DNA of 64,000 nucleotides from Enterovibrio gelatinilyticus (GCF_028683095.1 NZ_JAJUBC010000001.1:290197-354196); one strand, 5' to 3'. Positions 8,443 to 17,409 are shown, counted from the first letter of the stretch. Made by a program: numbers and translations. Notes: generated by a model from the sequence alone, not told the origin.

Positions 8443-9345
8443 ATGAAAGCTGGTTTTGTGGGCGTTGGTCAAATGGGTGGCCCTATGGCTGTCAATCTGG
8501 CTTCAAGCGTTGAGGTAATTGCATACTGTCGAAATAAATCCGTTCGTCAGTCTCTCGCAGTATCTGGGGTGGTCACTACGGAAAATTTGCAGGACGTCGC
8601 AGAAGCAGACGTTATTTTCTTGTGTTTACCTAGCGCGAACGTCGTCGAACAGGTTCTTTTTGGCGCAGATGGATTGGCTGACGTTTTACGTCCGGGAACG
8701 GTTGTTGTTGATACCAGCACCGTCGAATACAGCACGACGATTTCTATTTCAGAGAAGCTTGCTTCACTTGATGTGAAGTTTGTGGATGCGCCCGTATCCG
8801 GTATGAGAGCACGCGCTGAAGATGGCACCCTAACCGTCATGTGTGGCGGCGACCAAAGCTTGGTTGAGGATCTCAACCCGCTTTTTTCCAGCATGGCATC
8901 AAAAATCCTGTATATGGGCCCGATTGGTAGTGGGCAACTCACCAAACTGATTAATCAGCTGCTCTTTGATATCAACGCCGCAGCCTTGGCCGAGATCCTG
9001 CCGCTGGCGGTCAAGCTTGGGCTTGACCCAACCAAAGTCGGGGATGTTGTTAATAGCGGAACCGGACGAAGCTATGCGTCAGAATTCTTCATTCCCAATG
9101 TCTTAAAAGGGATCTTTGATAAAGGATACCCCTTAGAGCATGCCTACAAAGACTTGATCAGTGGGGCTGAAGTATCGGCACAACATCAAATACCAACACC
9201 TGTCTTATCGGCTGCAACAGCAACGTATCAAATGGCATTACTTAACGGACATGGCGCAAAAGATAAAGGCGCAATGATCCGCGTCTTCGAAGACCTGCTC
9301 AATGTCAAATTTCGCTCCGACAATACGGAAGGAGATTCTAAATGA
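8443..9345 (+). CDS. NAD(P)-dependent beta-hydroxyacid dehydrogenase (3-hydroxyisobutyrate / tartronate-semialdehyde reductase family)
   Basis: 300 residues from the ATG at 8443 (AGAGG ends 7 bases upstream). The Rossmann signature FVGVGQMGGPMAVNLA opens the protein, followed by the substrate-binding DAPVSGMRARAEDGTL (family DAPVSGG) and the catalytic-Lys segment GQLTKLINQLL with Lys168. The all-helical C-terminal domain is intact. Members interconvert a 3-hydroxy acid and its semialdehyde with NAD(P)H. Its stop overlaps the start of the dehydratase gene by four bases (ATGA), so the two are translationally coupled and probably act in consecutive steps. GarR, MmsB and related enzymes cannot be separated by eye. 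Confidence 0.88.
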   Translation: MKAGFVGVGQMGGPMAVNLASSVEVIAYCRNKSVRQSLAVSGVVTTENLQDVAEADVIFLCLPSANVVEQVLFGADGLADVLRPGTVVVDTSTVEYSTTISISEKLASLDVKFVDAPVSGMRARAEDGTLTVMCGGDQSLVEDLNPLFSSMASKILYMGPIGSGQLTKLINQLLFDINAAALAEILPLAVKLGLDPTKVGDVVNSGTGRSYASEFFIPNVLKGIFDKGYPLEHAYKDLISGAEVSAQHQIPTPVLSAATATYQMALLNGHGAKDKGAMIRVFEDLLNVKFRSDNTEGDSK

Positions 9346-11042
9346 CAAAAGAACGTGGATTAAAACGCAACCTAACCAACTACGGTGACAAAGAGTTCGC
9401 GACCTATTTGCGTAAGTCTTTTGCGCGTTCAATGGGTATTTCGAAAGAAATGCTGGATAAGCCCATTGTCGGCATCGCAATGACACCTTCGGGTTTTAAT
9501 AGCTGCCATAGAGGCATGCCTGAACTCGTAGATGCCGTATCAAGAGGCATTCTCGCGGCAGGTGCCCTTCCTCGCCCATTCCCTACCATCTCACTCGGTG
9601 AAGTTTTTCTCAGCCCCACCAGCATGGTTTATCGCAACCTGATGGCAATGGACACAGAAGAAATGGTGCGTGCTCAGCCTATGGACGCAGTGGTGATGAT
9701 CGGCGGATGTGACAAAACCGTACCTGCCCAATTAATGGGGGCAGCTTCCGCTGATATTCCAACGATTCAACTCGTGACGGGGCCAATGTCTACGGGTCGC
9801 CATCGAGGGGAGCGTTTAGGGGCCTGTACAGATTGCCGTCGCTTTTGGGGGAAATACCGCGCTAACGAGATTGATACGGCCGAGATCACTGAAATTGAAG
9901 GCAAATTATCAACGACCTCTGGCACCTGTGGAGTCATGGGTACCGCCAGTACAATGGCCTGTATAGCAGAAACGCTGGGGATGTCTCTGCCCGATACTGC
10001 GGCGATTCCATCGGTGCATTCAGAACGTTTGGTCGCCGCTGAAGCAAGCGGTCACGCCATCGTCCAACTTATTGATAACCAGATTCTTCCTAGTGAAATC
10101 ATTACTGAAAAATCGGTTGAGAACGCCTTTCGCGTCCTCATGGCCATCAGCGGCTCAACCAATGCGATCGTTCATTTAACGGCTGTCGCAGGTCGATTGG
10201 GTATCAAAATCTCTGATGAGCGACTCAATGAAATTTCTGATGAAACCCCAGTTCTGGTGAATTTAAAACCCGTTGGTGAAGGTTACATGGAAGATTTCTA
10301 TGCTGCGGGTGGCCTTCGCGCCGTGTTACACGAGATTAAGCACCTGCTTCACCTTGATACCATTAACGTTCTCGGGCAAACCCTGGGAGAGATCCTTGAA
10401 GAGCCGATGGATTGGGTTGATCGAACCTATATCAAGTCACTCGATGATCCGGTCTCCAACGTGGGCGGATTGATTTCGGTGAAAGGTAACATCGCCCCAG
10501 ACGGCGCGATATTCAAACGTGCTGCAGCCACGCCTGAACTGTTTGAAGTTGAAGGTCGAGCCGTGGTGTTTGAAAATTTAGAAGACCTAGCAAACCGCAT
10601 CGATGACCCTGATCTTGATGTAGAAGCCAACGATATTCTGGTGTTGAAAAACGCAGGCCCAGTCGCTGCTGGCATGCCCGAAGCCGGATATCTCCCCATT
10701 CCAAAGAAGCTTGCTCAACAAGGCGTGAAAGACATGGTGCGCCTATCCGATGCGCGCATGTCAGGAACCGCATTCGGCACCATTCTTCTTCATATCTCAC
10801 CTGAAGCCGGTATTGGCGGCCCATTAGCGGCAGTTGAAAACGGCGATCGCATTCAATTTTCCGTGAGCAAAAAGCGAATAGAGCTATTGGTCGATGACAA
10901 GACAATAGAGATGCGTTTGAAAAACAAAGAACCCCTGAAGATGCCTGAACGCGGCTACCGGGCGCTATATAGCAAAACGGTTTTACAAGCCCCGGATGGT
11001 TGTGATTTTGATTTCCTTCGTCATACATCAGCTGATTCCTGA
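9342..11042 (+). CDS. IlvD/Edd-family Fe-S dehydratase (sugar-acid dehydratase-like)
   Basis: 566 residues. The family removes water from a 2,3-dihydroxy acid to give a 2-keto acid. Cluster-ligand motifs are visible: Cys123 in IGGCDKT, Cys162/Cys165 in GACTDCRRFWGKY and Cys196 in SGTCGVMGTASTMAC. The C-terminal LSDARMSGTAFGT segment, with the catalytic Ser/Met region, is intact. The ACTDCRRFWGKYRANEID stretch is typical of the sugar-acid branch (arabonate- or xylonate-type dehydratases) and not of the biosynthetic IlvD, so a catabolic job is likely. Translationally coupled to the upstream dehydrogenase. Confidence 0.88.
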   Translation: MTKERGLKRNLTNYGDKEFATYLRKSFARSMGISKEMLDKPIVGIAMTPSGFNSCHRGMPELVDAVSRGILAAGALPRPFPTISLGEVFLSPTSMVYRNLMAMDTEEMVRAQPMDAVVMIGGCDKTVPAQLMGAASADIPTIQLVTGPMSTGRHRGERLGACTDCRRFWGKYRANEIDTAEITEIEGKLSTTSGTCGVMGTASTMACIAETLGMSLPDTAAIPSVHSERLVAAEASGHAIVQLIDNQILPSEIITEKSVENAFRVLMAISGSTNAIVHLTAVAGRLGIKISDERLNEISDETPVLVNLKPVGEGYMEDFYAAGGLRAVLHEIKHLLHLDTINVLGQTLGEILEEPMDWVDRTYIKSLDDPVSNVGGLISVKGNIAPDGAIFKRAAATPELFEVEGRAVVFENLEDLANRIDDPDLDVEANDILVLKNAGPVAAGMPEAGYLPIPKKLAQQGVKDMVRLSDARMSGTAFGTILLHISPEAGIGGPLAAVENGDRIQFSVSKKRIELLVDDKTIEMRLKNKEPLKMPERGYRALYSKTVLQAPDGCDFDFLRHTSADS

Positions 11043-11078
11043 TGCCGTCCTCAACATATAATTTTCTAGGAAACTAAG

Positions 11079-12416
11079 ATGAACCTTTTCGCCAAACTCA
11101 AGCAGCGTGAACAAGAAGGCACTCCCATTAAGGTCGGACTGATCGGGGGCGGTAAATTCGGGACCATGTTTTTATCGCAAGTCGCTCGCTTGCCTGGTAT
11201 TCACGTTGTTGGTATTGCAGACTTATCACCAAGCGCTGTTCAATCAAATCTCGAACTCGTTGGCTGGCCGAAAGAATCCTATGCTGCAGCGACTTTAGAC
11301 GAGGCCGTCAACAAAAGGTCGACGCATGTCACCGATGATTGGCGTAGCCTGATCGAGCAGCCTGAGATTGAAATAATCATTGAAGCGACAGGCAATCCAA
11401 TGGCCGCTGTCGAGCACTGTCTTGGCGCTTTTCGTCAAAATAAACATGTCATCAATGTAACGGTTGAAGCTGATGCCTTTTGTGGTTATGGGCTGGCATT
11501 AAAAGCCAAGGAAGCAGGCGTTATCTACAGTATGGCTTATGGTGATCAACCCGCATTAGCGTGTGAGTTGGTAGACTGGGCCCGCGCCAGCGGATTTAAG
11601 GTGGTTGCGGCAGGACGTGGTCATAAATGGTTACCTCATTATCGCCATTCTACGCCCGACACGGTTTGGGACCATTGGGGGTTGACCGCAGAACAGGCAA
11701 AACGCGGTCGTTTGAACCCAAAAATGTTCAATGCATTTCTGGATGGTTCAAAACCTGCTATTGAATCGGCAGCCATTGCAAATGGCACAGGACTGGATGT
11801 TCCGACGAACGGACTGCTCTTCCCCCCTGGCTCCGTCGATGACATCCCTACCCTCATGCGCCCTAAAGAGCTAGGCGGCGTTCTCGAACGCGCAGGAATG
11901 GTGGAAGTTGTGTCTTGTCTAACATTAGACGGAAAACAAATCCCAAATGACATTCGAAAAGGTGTTTGGGTATGTATCGAAGCAGACACGGATTACCACA
12001 AGAACTGTTTTGAAGAATATAAAGTGGTCACCGATCCATCCGGCAGGTACATGGTGAACCATAAACGCTGGCATTTGATCGGGCTTGAACTCGCCATCTC
12101 GGTCGCATCTGTTGGGCTACGTAGAGAGGCGACTGGCTTTGCCACATCATTTAGAGCAGACGTTGTCGCTATTGCAAAAAGAAACCTCGCGGCAGGCGAA
12201 ACACTTGATGGTGAAGGCGGTTACACCGTTTCGGGAGGATTACGCCCAGCGTCCATCTCCGTTGAAAACCGATATTTGCCGTTGGGTCTTGCGCATAATG
12301 TCATCCTGAAGAATACAGTTCAGGAAGGCCAGCCAGTGAAATGGGATGATGTGGATATCGATATGACGACCGCCGCTTATAAACTGCGCAAAGAGATTGA
12401 ATTAAAATACGTGTAG
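11079..12416 (+). CDS. COG4091-like NAD(P)-binding oxidoreductase with C-terminal SAF domain
   Basis: 445 residues. The N-terminus is a Rossmann fold (IKVGLIGGGKFGTMFLSQVA, about residues 17-36) related to homoserine dehydrogenase, followed by EATGNP and TVEADAFCG segments. The C-terminal 75 residues form a SAF domain (AIAKRNLAAGETLDGEGGY ... LPLGLAHNVIL), the fold of antifreeze proteins and sialate/altronate enzymes. This arrangement matches the poorly characterised COG4091 group of predicted homoserine dehydrogenase-like proteins. It follows the dehydratase by 36 bases in the same operon. The reaction is not known to me; homoserine metabolism is unlikely because no methionine/threonine genes are nearby. 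Confidence 0.85.
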   Translation: MNLFAKLKQREQEGTPIKVGLIGGGKFGTMFLSQVARLPGIHVVGIADLSPSAVQSNLELVGWPKESYAAATLDEAVNKRSTHVTDDWRSLIEQPEIEIIIEATGNPMAAVEHCLGAFRQNKHVINVTVEADAFCGYGLALKAKEAGVIYSMAYGDQPALACELVDWARASGFKVVAAGRGHKWLPHYRHSTPDTVWDHWGLTAEQAKRGRLNPKMFNAFLDGSKPAIESAAIANGTGLDVPTNGLLFPPGSVDDIPTLMRPKELGGVLERAGMVEVVSCLTLDGKQIPNDIRKGVWVCIEADTDYHKNCFEEYKVVTDPSGRYMVNHKRWHLIGLELAISVASVGLRREATGFATSFRADVVAIAKRNLAAGETLDGEGGYTVSGGLRPASISVENRYLPLGLAHNVILKNTVQEGQPVKWDDVDIDMTTAAYKLRKEIELKYV

Positions 12417-12485
12417 TCAGGACAACGCTTTTTGCTCTGGCAAATATCGTAGATGAGTCAATTGAGCAAACAGACTATCAGTCCG

Positions 12486-12513
12486 TCCGCAGGCCAATAA
12501 ACAGGCCTGCGGA
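12486..12513. terminator. Perfect 10-bp GC-rich hairpin after the catabolic operon
   Basis: TCCGCAGGCC (12486-12495) pairs with GGCCTGCGGA (12504-12513) across AATAAACA. It lies 69 bases past the stop of the COG4091-like gene. No T-tail follows, so it is a candidate transcript end only. Confidence 0.45.
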
Positions 12514-12608
12514 TGAACACAGCGCCCAAGCAAAAACTCCGACTCAGTAACACCCTCCCCCACAACACTCCCATCATCAAAGCCATGTTCGATGTCATTA
12601 GATGCTCT

Positions 12609-12740
12609 CAAAGGAGCACGAAACAAAGTGGTTTTATCGAATGCCTCAATGGGTCATACCGTAGAGAGTTATTGAACGCTTACTTGTTTGACTATCTCGA
12701 GCAGGTACGAGATATGGCAAGGGTATGGGTATGGAATTAA
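12609..12740 (+). pseudogene. Relic of an IS3-family transposase (OrfB C-terminal part)
   Basis: The translated segment STKQSGFIECLNGSYRREL, followed by LNAYLFDYLEQVRDMARVW and ending WN-stop, matches the region of IS3-family OrfB that carries the last acidic residue of the DDE triad (the Glu of FIE). Only about 43 codons are recognisable; the rest of the transposase, OrfA and the terminal repeats are missing. The remainder of the 570-bp gap between 12417 and 12986 holds nothing else I recognise. It marks a past insertion at the edge of the catabolic island. Confidence 0.7.
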
Positions 12741-12986
12741 AAAAAAGAACAACAGGCTGCAAATAAATCGCGTTAAATAAATGCATTATTCGTAAAGTAC
12801 ATATAAAGCAAACAGAGTGACCCGCATTGCGATAACAAAACAATAAATTACATTTGGTTTCCATTGCGCCAAACTCACTTCACGCAAATACACTTAATTT
12901 CAGAAATTATATTACGCATCGAAATAAAAACACCAATCAACATTTCCTTTTCACCAAGCACATAAATACACTAAAAAGGAAAAAAC

Positions 12987-13637
12987 ATGATCAAGAAAAT
13001 TTGTCTGTCTGCTGCTTTAATGGCTCTTCCATCACTCTCTGTGGCTGAAGAGTCGACCATTATCAACGGATTAGATTTTGGGCCTTTGGCTGGTTTGGTT
13101 GGAACATGGAAGAGTGTCGACTCAGGTGGCGTTGATGTCGCCCCAGGGCAAGAAGGCACCAAGCAAGGTAAAGGTGGCCCGTCGGTGAAGCCTTTCTATG
13201 AAACCATCACATTTACCGCTGCTGCAGATGCAACAAATGCAAGCGACCAGTACCTAGTCTCGCTTTACTACGAGCAAGAGGTATTCAAAAAAGAAGATAA
13301 TGCCAAGTTCCATGACCAGCGTGGCTACTTGATTTATGACAAAGTGAATCAGGTCGTTTACAACTCATTTTGTGTACCACGCGCAGTGTGCATTGTGACT
13401 CAAGGAGATGCTGGGAATCATATTCAGTTTTCCACAGCCAAAGAGGGAATGGCGCAAAGCCAGTATATGTTTGAGAATGCAACAACATCTGATTTTACAA
13501 TGGTGTTAGACTTTTCCGAGAAAGATATTCTTCGATACACACAAACTACAAGTCTCAATATTTATGATAAGCCTTTCTCTCATAGCGACTCGAGTACGCT
13601 AATGAAAATTTCTAACCCAAACAGCCCAAAGACATAA
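12987..13637 (+). CDS. Secreted heme-binding-like beta-barrel protein (nitrobindin/THAP4-like)
   Basis: 216 residues with a clear signal peptide (MIKKICLSAALMALPSLSVA, then EE). AAAAAGGAAA-type RBS sequence (AAAAAGGAAAAAAC) precedes the ATG. The mature part starts with FGPLAGLVGTWKS and continues with FYETITF, YEQEVFKK, FHDQRGYLIYD and a late strand ending in LMKISN; this order matches the FABP-like/heme-binding barrel family, where the GTW motif opens strand one. A conserved heme-ligating His is not obvious. It is monocistronic and has no functional context. A role in binding a small hydrophobic ligand or heme outside the cytoplasm is inferred. Confidence 0.65.
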   Translation: MIKKICLSAALMALPSLSVAEESTIINGLDFGPLAGLVGTWKSVDSGGVDVAPGQEGTKQGKGGPSVKPFYETITFTAAADATNASDQYLVSLYYEQEVFKKEDNAKFHDQRGYLIYDKVNQVVYNSFCVPRAVCIVTQGDAGNHIQFSTAKEGMAQSQYMFENATTSDFTMVLDFSEKDILRYTQTTSLNIYDKPFSHSDSSTLMKISNPNSPKT

Positions 13638-14037
13638 TAAATACATCACACAGGGGAAGCATTAACCATTCATGAAAACATATTAAATATATAATCACAT
13701 CACATGATCATTCCATATTAATTATTATGCATCATATGTGTCATACCCAATAGACCTGAATCCTGCATCTTCAGGTTGTTTGGGTATAATGTTTCGCTCT
13801 AAAGAAAATAGAGAGCATTATTTTATATAAGGCAAAAAATGAAGACCGAGATCTGTTTCGGGTTTTATTCCACTAGGAAAAGCAAAAACCAGCACCCCAT
13901 ACAGAACGGTATCAGAAAGTGAATAACTACAGAAAGAGGAAGAGTCATCTTACGAGAAGTTGCTGAATTGACTGGTTATAGCCGATAAGTTTGTCCGCTA
14001 ATCTCATCGGCAACGGTAAATAACAGTGTGGCAAAAA
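13638..14037. other. 400-bp gene-free stretch with a palindromic element and a possible HTH relic
   Basis: AT-rich sequence follows the secreted barrel gene. It holds the palindrome described separately at 13743-13787. Near 13940-13988 one frame reads VILREVAELTGYSR and stops, which looks like the first helix of an AlpA/MerR-type HTH but is too short to call a gene. Confidence 0.4.
13743..13787. repeat. Vibrio-type ATACCCAA...TTGGGTAT palindromic element
   Basis: Nested inverted repeats: ATACCCAA (13743-13750) with TTGGGTAT (13780-13787), and inside them CCTGAA with TTCAGG. Half-copies starting ATACCCAAAC occur near 41776 and 43887. The right arm also makes a good -10 hexamer (TATAAT at 13785-13790). 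I recall similar dispersed palindromes in vibrios; copy number in this genome cannot be judged from one window. Confidence 0.6.
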
Positions 14038-14316
14038 TCAGTAGTTGTCGATTGGTCCTTGCTGAGTATTGATTGCACTTTGCTCTTTGACGTGCAGTTC
14101 CACATAAAGGGGAGCCGAAATGCCAGAAACTGCCACAAAGATGATTAAAGACATCACCCACTGTGGGTTTTTTGGCATATAGCTAACACGCGCGTAGCTT
14201 AACGTTAGGTAAGTGATAGCAACAAAGCCAGCGAGCATACTGCAGGCTAAGACGTAGTCGTTTGTGATTACCGCTAACATAGACTGTGAAACATTCATTT
14301 GATTTGGGGTCTGCAT
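14038..14316 (-). CDS. Small hypothetical inner-membrane protein
   Basis: 92 residues, not recognised. Two or three hydrophobic segments are visible (about residues 22-41 and 53-72), separated by a short basic stretch YARVSYMPKNP, with a polar C-terminus. No strong ribosome binding site precedes the ATG at 14316; an internal ATG at 14295 is an alternative. It lies downstream of the mscS gene on the same strand with a 400-bp gap, so cotranscription is uncertain. Confidence 0.5.
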   Translation of the reverse strand: MQTPNQMNVSQSMLAVITNDYVLACSMLAGFVAITYLTLSYARVSYMPKNPQWVMSLIIFVAVSGISAPLYVELHVKEQSAINTQQGPIDNY

Positions 14317-14714
14317 TTATAAGGGGGCGAGATGGTAAATTTTTGTGACTGAAATCACAAGAACATATTCATGCGGAAATCAAAATGAAATTTTTAGGGC
14401 CGATCAGTAGGGGTTGAAAGCGAACATTCGGTCCAAGGCTCGACACTCTCTAACGAGGAGTTGATGATGCACCGGCGTCTCAATCACCAAAGCCAACGGA
14501 AAGCACAAGAGTGAGCAAGCCGGCACCAAAGCGTAAATCGCTTTAGATAGATGACATAAGCGATCGGCAATAGCCGACCGTAAATTTATAGAATGCTCGC
14601 AAGTGAATGTAGACTTTCATATTAAAGAGTTACATTACAATTACGTTTTATATCCATGGCGTTAGTTTGTCATTCAATCAATGAAAGACAACACCTAAAC
14701 CGTCTGAGGAAACA
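14317..14714. other. 398-bp gap with short adjacent hairpins
   Basis: No credible gene. Two adjoining stem-loops lie at 14537-14564 (ATCGCTT with AAGCGAT) and 14564-14577 (TCGGC with GCCGA). A 15-codon frame with GAGGAG upstream begins at 14467 on the plus strand but is too short to support. The stems could belong to the 3' end of the mscS transcript. Confidence 0.3.
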
Positions 14715-15632
14715 TCAAGAACCGTTTAGCGCGTGGATCTTGGATTCATGCTCGGCATGCCCCTCATGTGGCGCCATCTTAACCTGAAAATTGTGTGCCT
14801 TAATTCCCGCTGCCTGAAAGCGTATTGCGATTCCCGTACGAATATCACTGGCAAGATTCCAAGCTCTTGAAGCTGAATTGGTCCAACCCGCCACCCAGCA
14901 TTGATAGGCATCTTTCTCGAGGTCCATGACCCAGAATGCAGGCGCATCCTGAGAAATAAAATGCTGACTGTCTTCCACTGCCTCAATCGCCATCTGTCGT
15001 ACTTGCTCTAAATCATTTTCGTAAGAAGTATAAAACTCTACGTGAACCCAGATATAGGGATCGTTGTAAGTGAAGCTTTCCAACTCAAGTGACAGCATTT
15101 TGTTGCTGGGAATGATCAGGCGCTTCCAGTTCCATAGCTTGATTATCGTGTGGTTTAAGCTGATGTCCTCAACCGTACCATATTGATTGTCAACCACAAC
15201 GGTATCCCCTACCCGAATTGCCTTAGAAAGAGATAGAACCACACCAGCAATAATATTTTCAATAACAGGCTTAGCTGCAAACCCCAGAACCGTGGTAGAA
15301 ACAGCAACAACAATAGAAACCAAAGCAGCAGGTATCGAGTTTAGAAAAGGAAACGATAACGCAATACCAAACACAACAAAGATGAAGAAAAAGGCTATCT
15401 TGCTGATAATGGAAAAACGATTCTCAATTTTCTCTACCGCTGCATCAATTTCTTCAGGCTTTCCCGGTACTTTCGGAGATGTAGTCTGGACGCTATTAAA
15501 GTTCTTAAGACGCCGGAGCCTTTTTTCACGGTTTGATTTTGATTTTAGTAGCGCAGTAGCCGCCCACCAGATAACAACTACCCCGATAAGGCAGACTGTA
15601 CCAAGATAGATATAAAGATTGTCTATCACCAT
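14715..15632 (-). CDS. Small-conductance mechanosensitive channel, MscS family
   Basis: 305 residues. One N-terminal helix (residues 7-27), a charged linker, two more helices (about 76-120), then the pore-lining helix region with VLGFAAKPVIENIIAGVVL and the beta-domain start IRVGDTVVVDNQYGTVEDISLNHTII, which is the MscS signature. The C-terminal alpha/beta vestibule is complete. It would open under membrane tension to release solutes on hypo-osmotic shock. It is alone on its strand, with a 288-bp gap upstream in which no gene is supported. Confidence 0.9.
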   Translation of the reverse strand: MVIDNLYIYLGTVCLIGVVVIWWAATALLKSKSNREKRLRRLKNFNSVQTTSPKVPGKPEEIDAAVEKIENRFSIISKIAFFFIFVVFGIALSFPFLNSIPAALVSIVVAVSTTVLGFAAKPVIENIIAGVVLSLSKAIRVGDTVVVDNQYGTVEDISLNHTIIKLWNWKRLIIPSNKMLSLELESFTYNDPYIWVHVEFYTSYENDLEQVRQMAIEAVEDSQHFISQDAPAFWVMDLEKDAYQCWVAGWTNSASRAWNLASDIRTGIAIRFQAAGIKAHNFQVKMAPHEGHAEHESKIHALNGS

Positions 15633-15920
15633 ACCCGCACCATTTTCTGTTTATTGCCCAAGAACAAACACGCCAAGATCGCCAAAGTTCTTCTCCCTAT
15701 CAACAATGACAATGACCTAAGAAATCCAACACGATGGGATAGCTCGGGCTGTGTTCAGAACGCTTTTGATAAACCAATCAAAAATGCTATCTGCATGTTA
15801 GGCCTCAAGGAGCAAAATGACCAGCATGAACGTGGTCACCTTAATTTCTTAGCGTCGCACTGTCATGGCATCTGGCAAAAAGTATCTTCTAACATTTGGT
15901 AAAAAAGCCTGAATCAGGCA

Positions 15921-16265
15921 TTAATTCAAGCCGCGCTTCTGAAAGCGGTCGTTCCATTTACCGTTGTTTTCAACGTTGCACCTCTCCTCTGTGTCGAAGG
16001 TGACATGTCGCGTGAAGTCTTTCAATTTGATATCTATAACGTTGAGCTTTTCTTTGATGAACGCTAGCAGCACATCGGTGTCTGCATTGGCTAAATGCGC
16101 ATTGGAATCAAAAACGACCACTATATTGAGAGAAATGGGAAAACTATCATAGTTAGCAAAATGCGTAAGCCATTCAAAGCCTTCATGTTGTTGCTGAGCA
16201 ATGTCACATACCTCCGTCAGTACTTCCCTAAGCGAGTTATCTATTTTCTTGTCTGTTTTTCTCAC
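15921..16265 (-). CDS. Conserved hypothetical protein (Shewanella/Vibrio-type, sometimes called Fis-like)
   Basis: 114 residues, beginning with a GTG at 16265 that has AAGGGG 8 bases upstream. The pattern RKTDKKIDNSLREVLTEVCD, then GFEWLTHFANYDSFP and LNVIVVFD-type strand (SLNIVVVFDSN), and a closing HVTFDTEERCNVENNGKWNDR, matches a small conserved gamma-proteobacterial family that databases often label Fis family. I see no HTH, so that label is doubtful. Function unknown. Confidence 0.65.
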   Translation of the reverse strand: MRKTDKKIDNSLREVLTEVCDIAQQQHEGFEWLTHFANYDSFPISLNIVVVFDSNAHLANADTDVLLAFIKEKLNVIDIKLKDFTRHVTFDTEERCNVENNGKWNDRFQKRGLN

Positions 16266-16542
16266 TCAAAAAACCCCTTTACCAGTAAGAATCTAAAATT
16301 GCAGGTCGTTGGATGAAATTTCCAATGCCTTCTAGTACACGCGCCAAATCTTGGTTGCATGGTAAACACCATGCAACCCAAACTCCACGACCAATAAAAA
16401 TAGTCTGGATTTTTGGAGCGTTCATTTCTATATCTGACAGCTTCACGTTGATTGGATATGGGCCCTATGACTCGCTTATGAAACCTCACAATTGAAGAGG
16501 CCGGATATACTTACTTCATAGTGATGACATAGAGGAAACAAC

Positions 16543-17409
16543 ATGACGAAAAACAGAGAAAGTGATGGTACTGCGAATGTTTCACCAACGGATGCACACG
16601 AACGCCGCGCTGCTAAACCCGTTATCTGTTACGCCACAAGTTCTCTGCCTCCCTTTGATGTCAATTTTTATCACACAGCGAGAGTTTCAGCCACTCGCAC
16701 TGTTTTACTAGAGATCCCACCAAGAGAGGCACGCTGCTTTGTCGTTCCCGAGGGGTGTTTTTTCCGTATATCCTGCCAGCACGGCTCACAAGTTGGGGAT
16801 TTGAATCTCTGGCAACGAGATGATCTCAGTGAACACTTTTTCAGTGGAAAAACCCGACAACTGCATGCCACCCATCTAACCACCGGTGACAGATTGTGGA
16901 GCAACATGCCTTATTTACGGCCAATAGCAACGATTACGGATGATTCATTGAGTTGGTATGGATGGGATGATGATGGCGCGGGCATACATGATGTGATTGG
17001 AACGCGTTGCGACCCCTACACGCACAATCGGCTCCATGGAGAAAACTACCATCATTGCTGCCACTCTAACCTCACCCGTGCACTGGCGGATAAACGAGGC
17101 ATCAGCCAAAAAGACGCAGAAACACACATTCATGATGTATTAAATGTGTTTATGTGTACGGGTTTTACCAAGGATTCGCACCAATATTTTATGAAAGCCA
17201 GCCCAGCGCGCAAAGGAGATTATATTGAGTTCTTTGCCGAAACCGATTTGCTTGGAGCACTTTCAGCATGTCCAGGGGGAGATTGCAGCAGCACCCATTC
17301 CAGTGATGACGCGCAGTGCTATCCGCTGACCGTAGAGGTATTCACCCCAGAAAAACAATCGCTTGATACGTGGCAACCCTTCCAACGTAGTGAGTATATT
17401 GCTAAATAG
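16543..17409 (+). CDS. DUF1989 / urea-carboxylase-associated family protein
   Basis: 288 residues, with GAGGAAACAAC directly before the ATG. Family hallmarks are the GDLNLWQRDD segment, HATHLTTGDRLWSNM, the RCDPYTHNRL stretch with Cys and His, and NVFMCTGF near residue 205. Proteins of this type accompany urea carboxylase/allophanate hydrolase or ethanolamine-like operons and are thought to be metal-binding enzymes or chaperones. None of those partner genes is present here; it stands alone. The extra Cys-rich segment CPGGDCSSTHSSDDAQCYP near the C-terminus fits the family's metal site. Exact role unknown. Confidence 0.8.
   Translation: MTKNRESDGTANVSPTDAHERRAAKPVICYATSSLPPFDVNFYHTARVSATRTVLLEIPPREARCFVVPEGCFFRISCQHGSQVGDLNLWQRDDLSEHFFSGKTRQLHATHLTTGDRLWSNMPYLRPIATITDDSLSWYGWDDDGAGIHDVIGTRCDPYTHNRLHGENYHHCCHSNLTRALADKRGISQKDAETHIHDVLNVFMCTGFTKDSHQYFMKASPARKGDYIEFFAETDLLGALSACPGGDCSSTHSSDDAQCYPLTVEVFTPEKQSLDTWQPFQRSEYIAK

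Noticed and set aside
13921..13990. HTH-like fragment reading LREVAELTGYSR
   Set aside because: Only about 14 codons resemble an AlpA/MerR first helix before a stop; too short to call as a gene or pseudogene.
15654..15902. 82-codon plus-strand frame between mscS and the small hypothetical gene
   Set aside because: No ribosome binding site, no recognisable family, and composition like noncoding sequence.
16262..16495. Opposed 60- and 75-codon frames before the DUF1989 gene
   Set aside because: The two overlap antisense, neither has a convincing start signal or family match.
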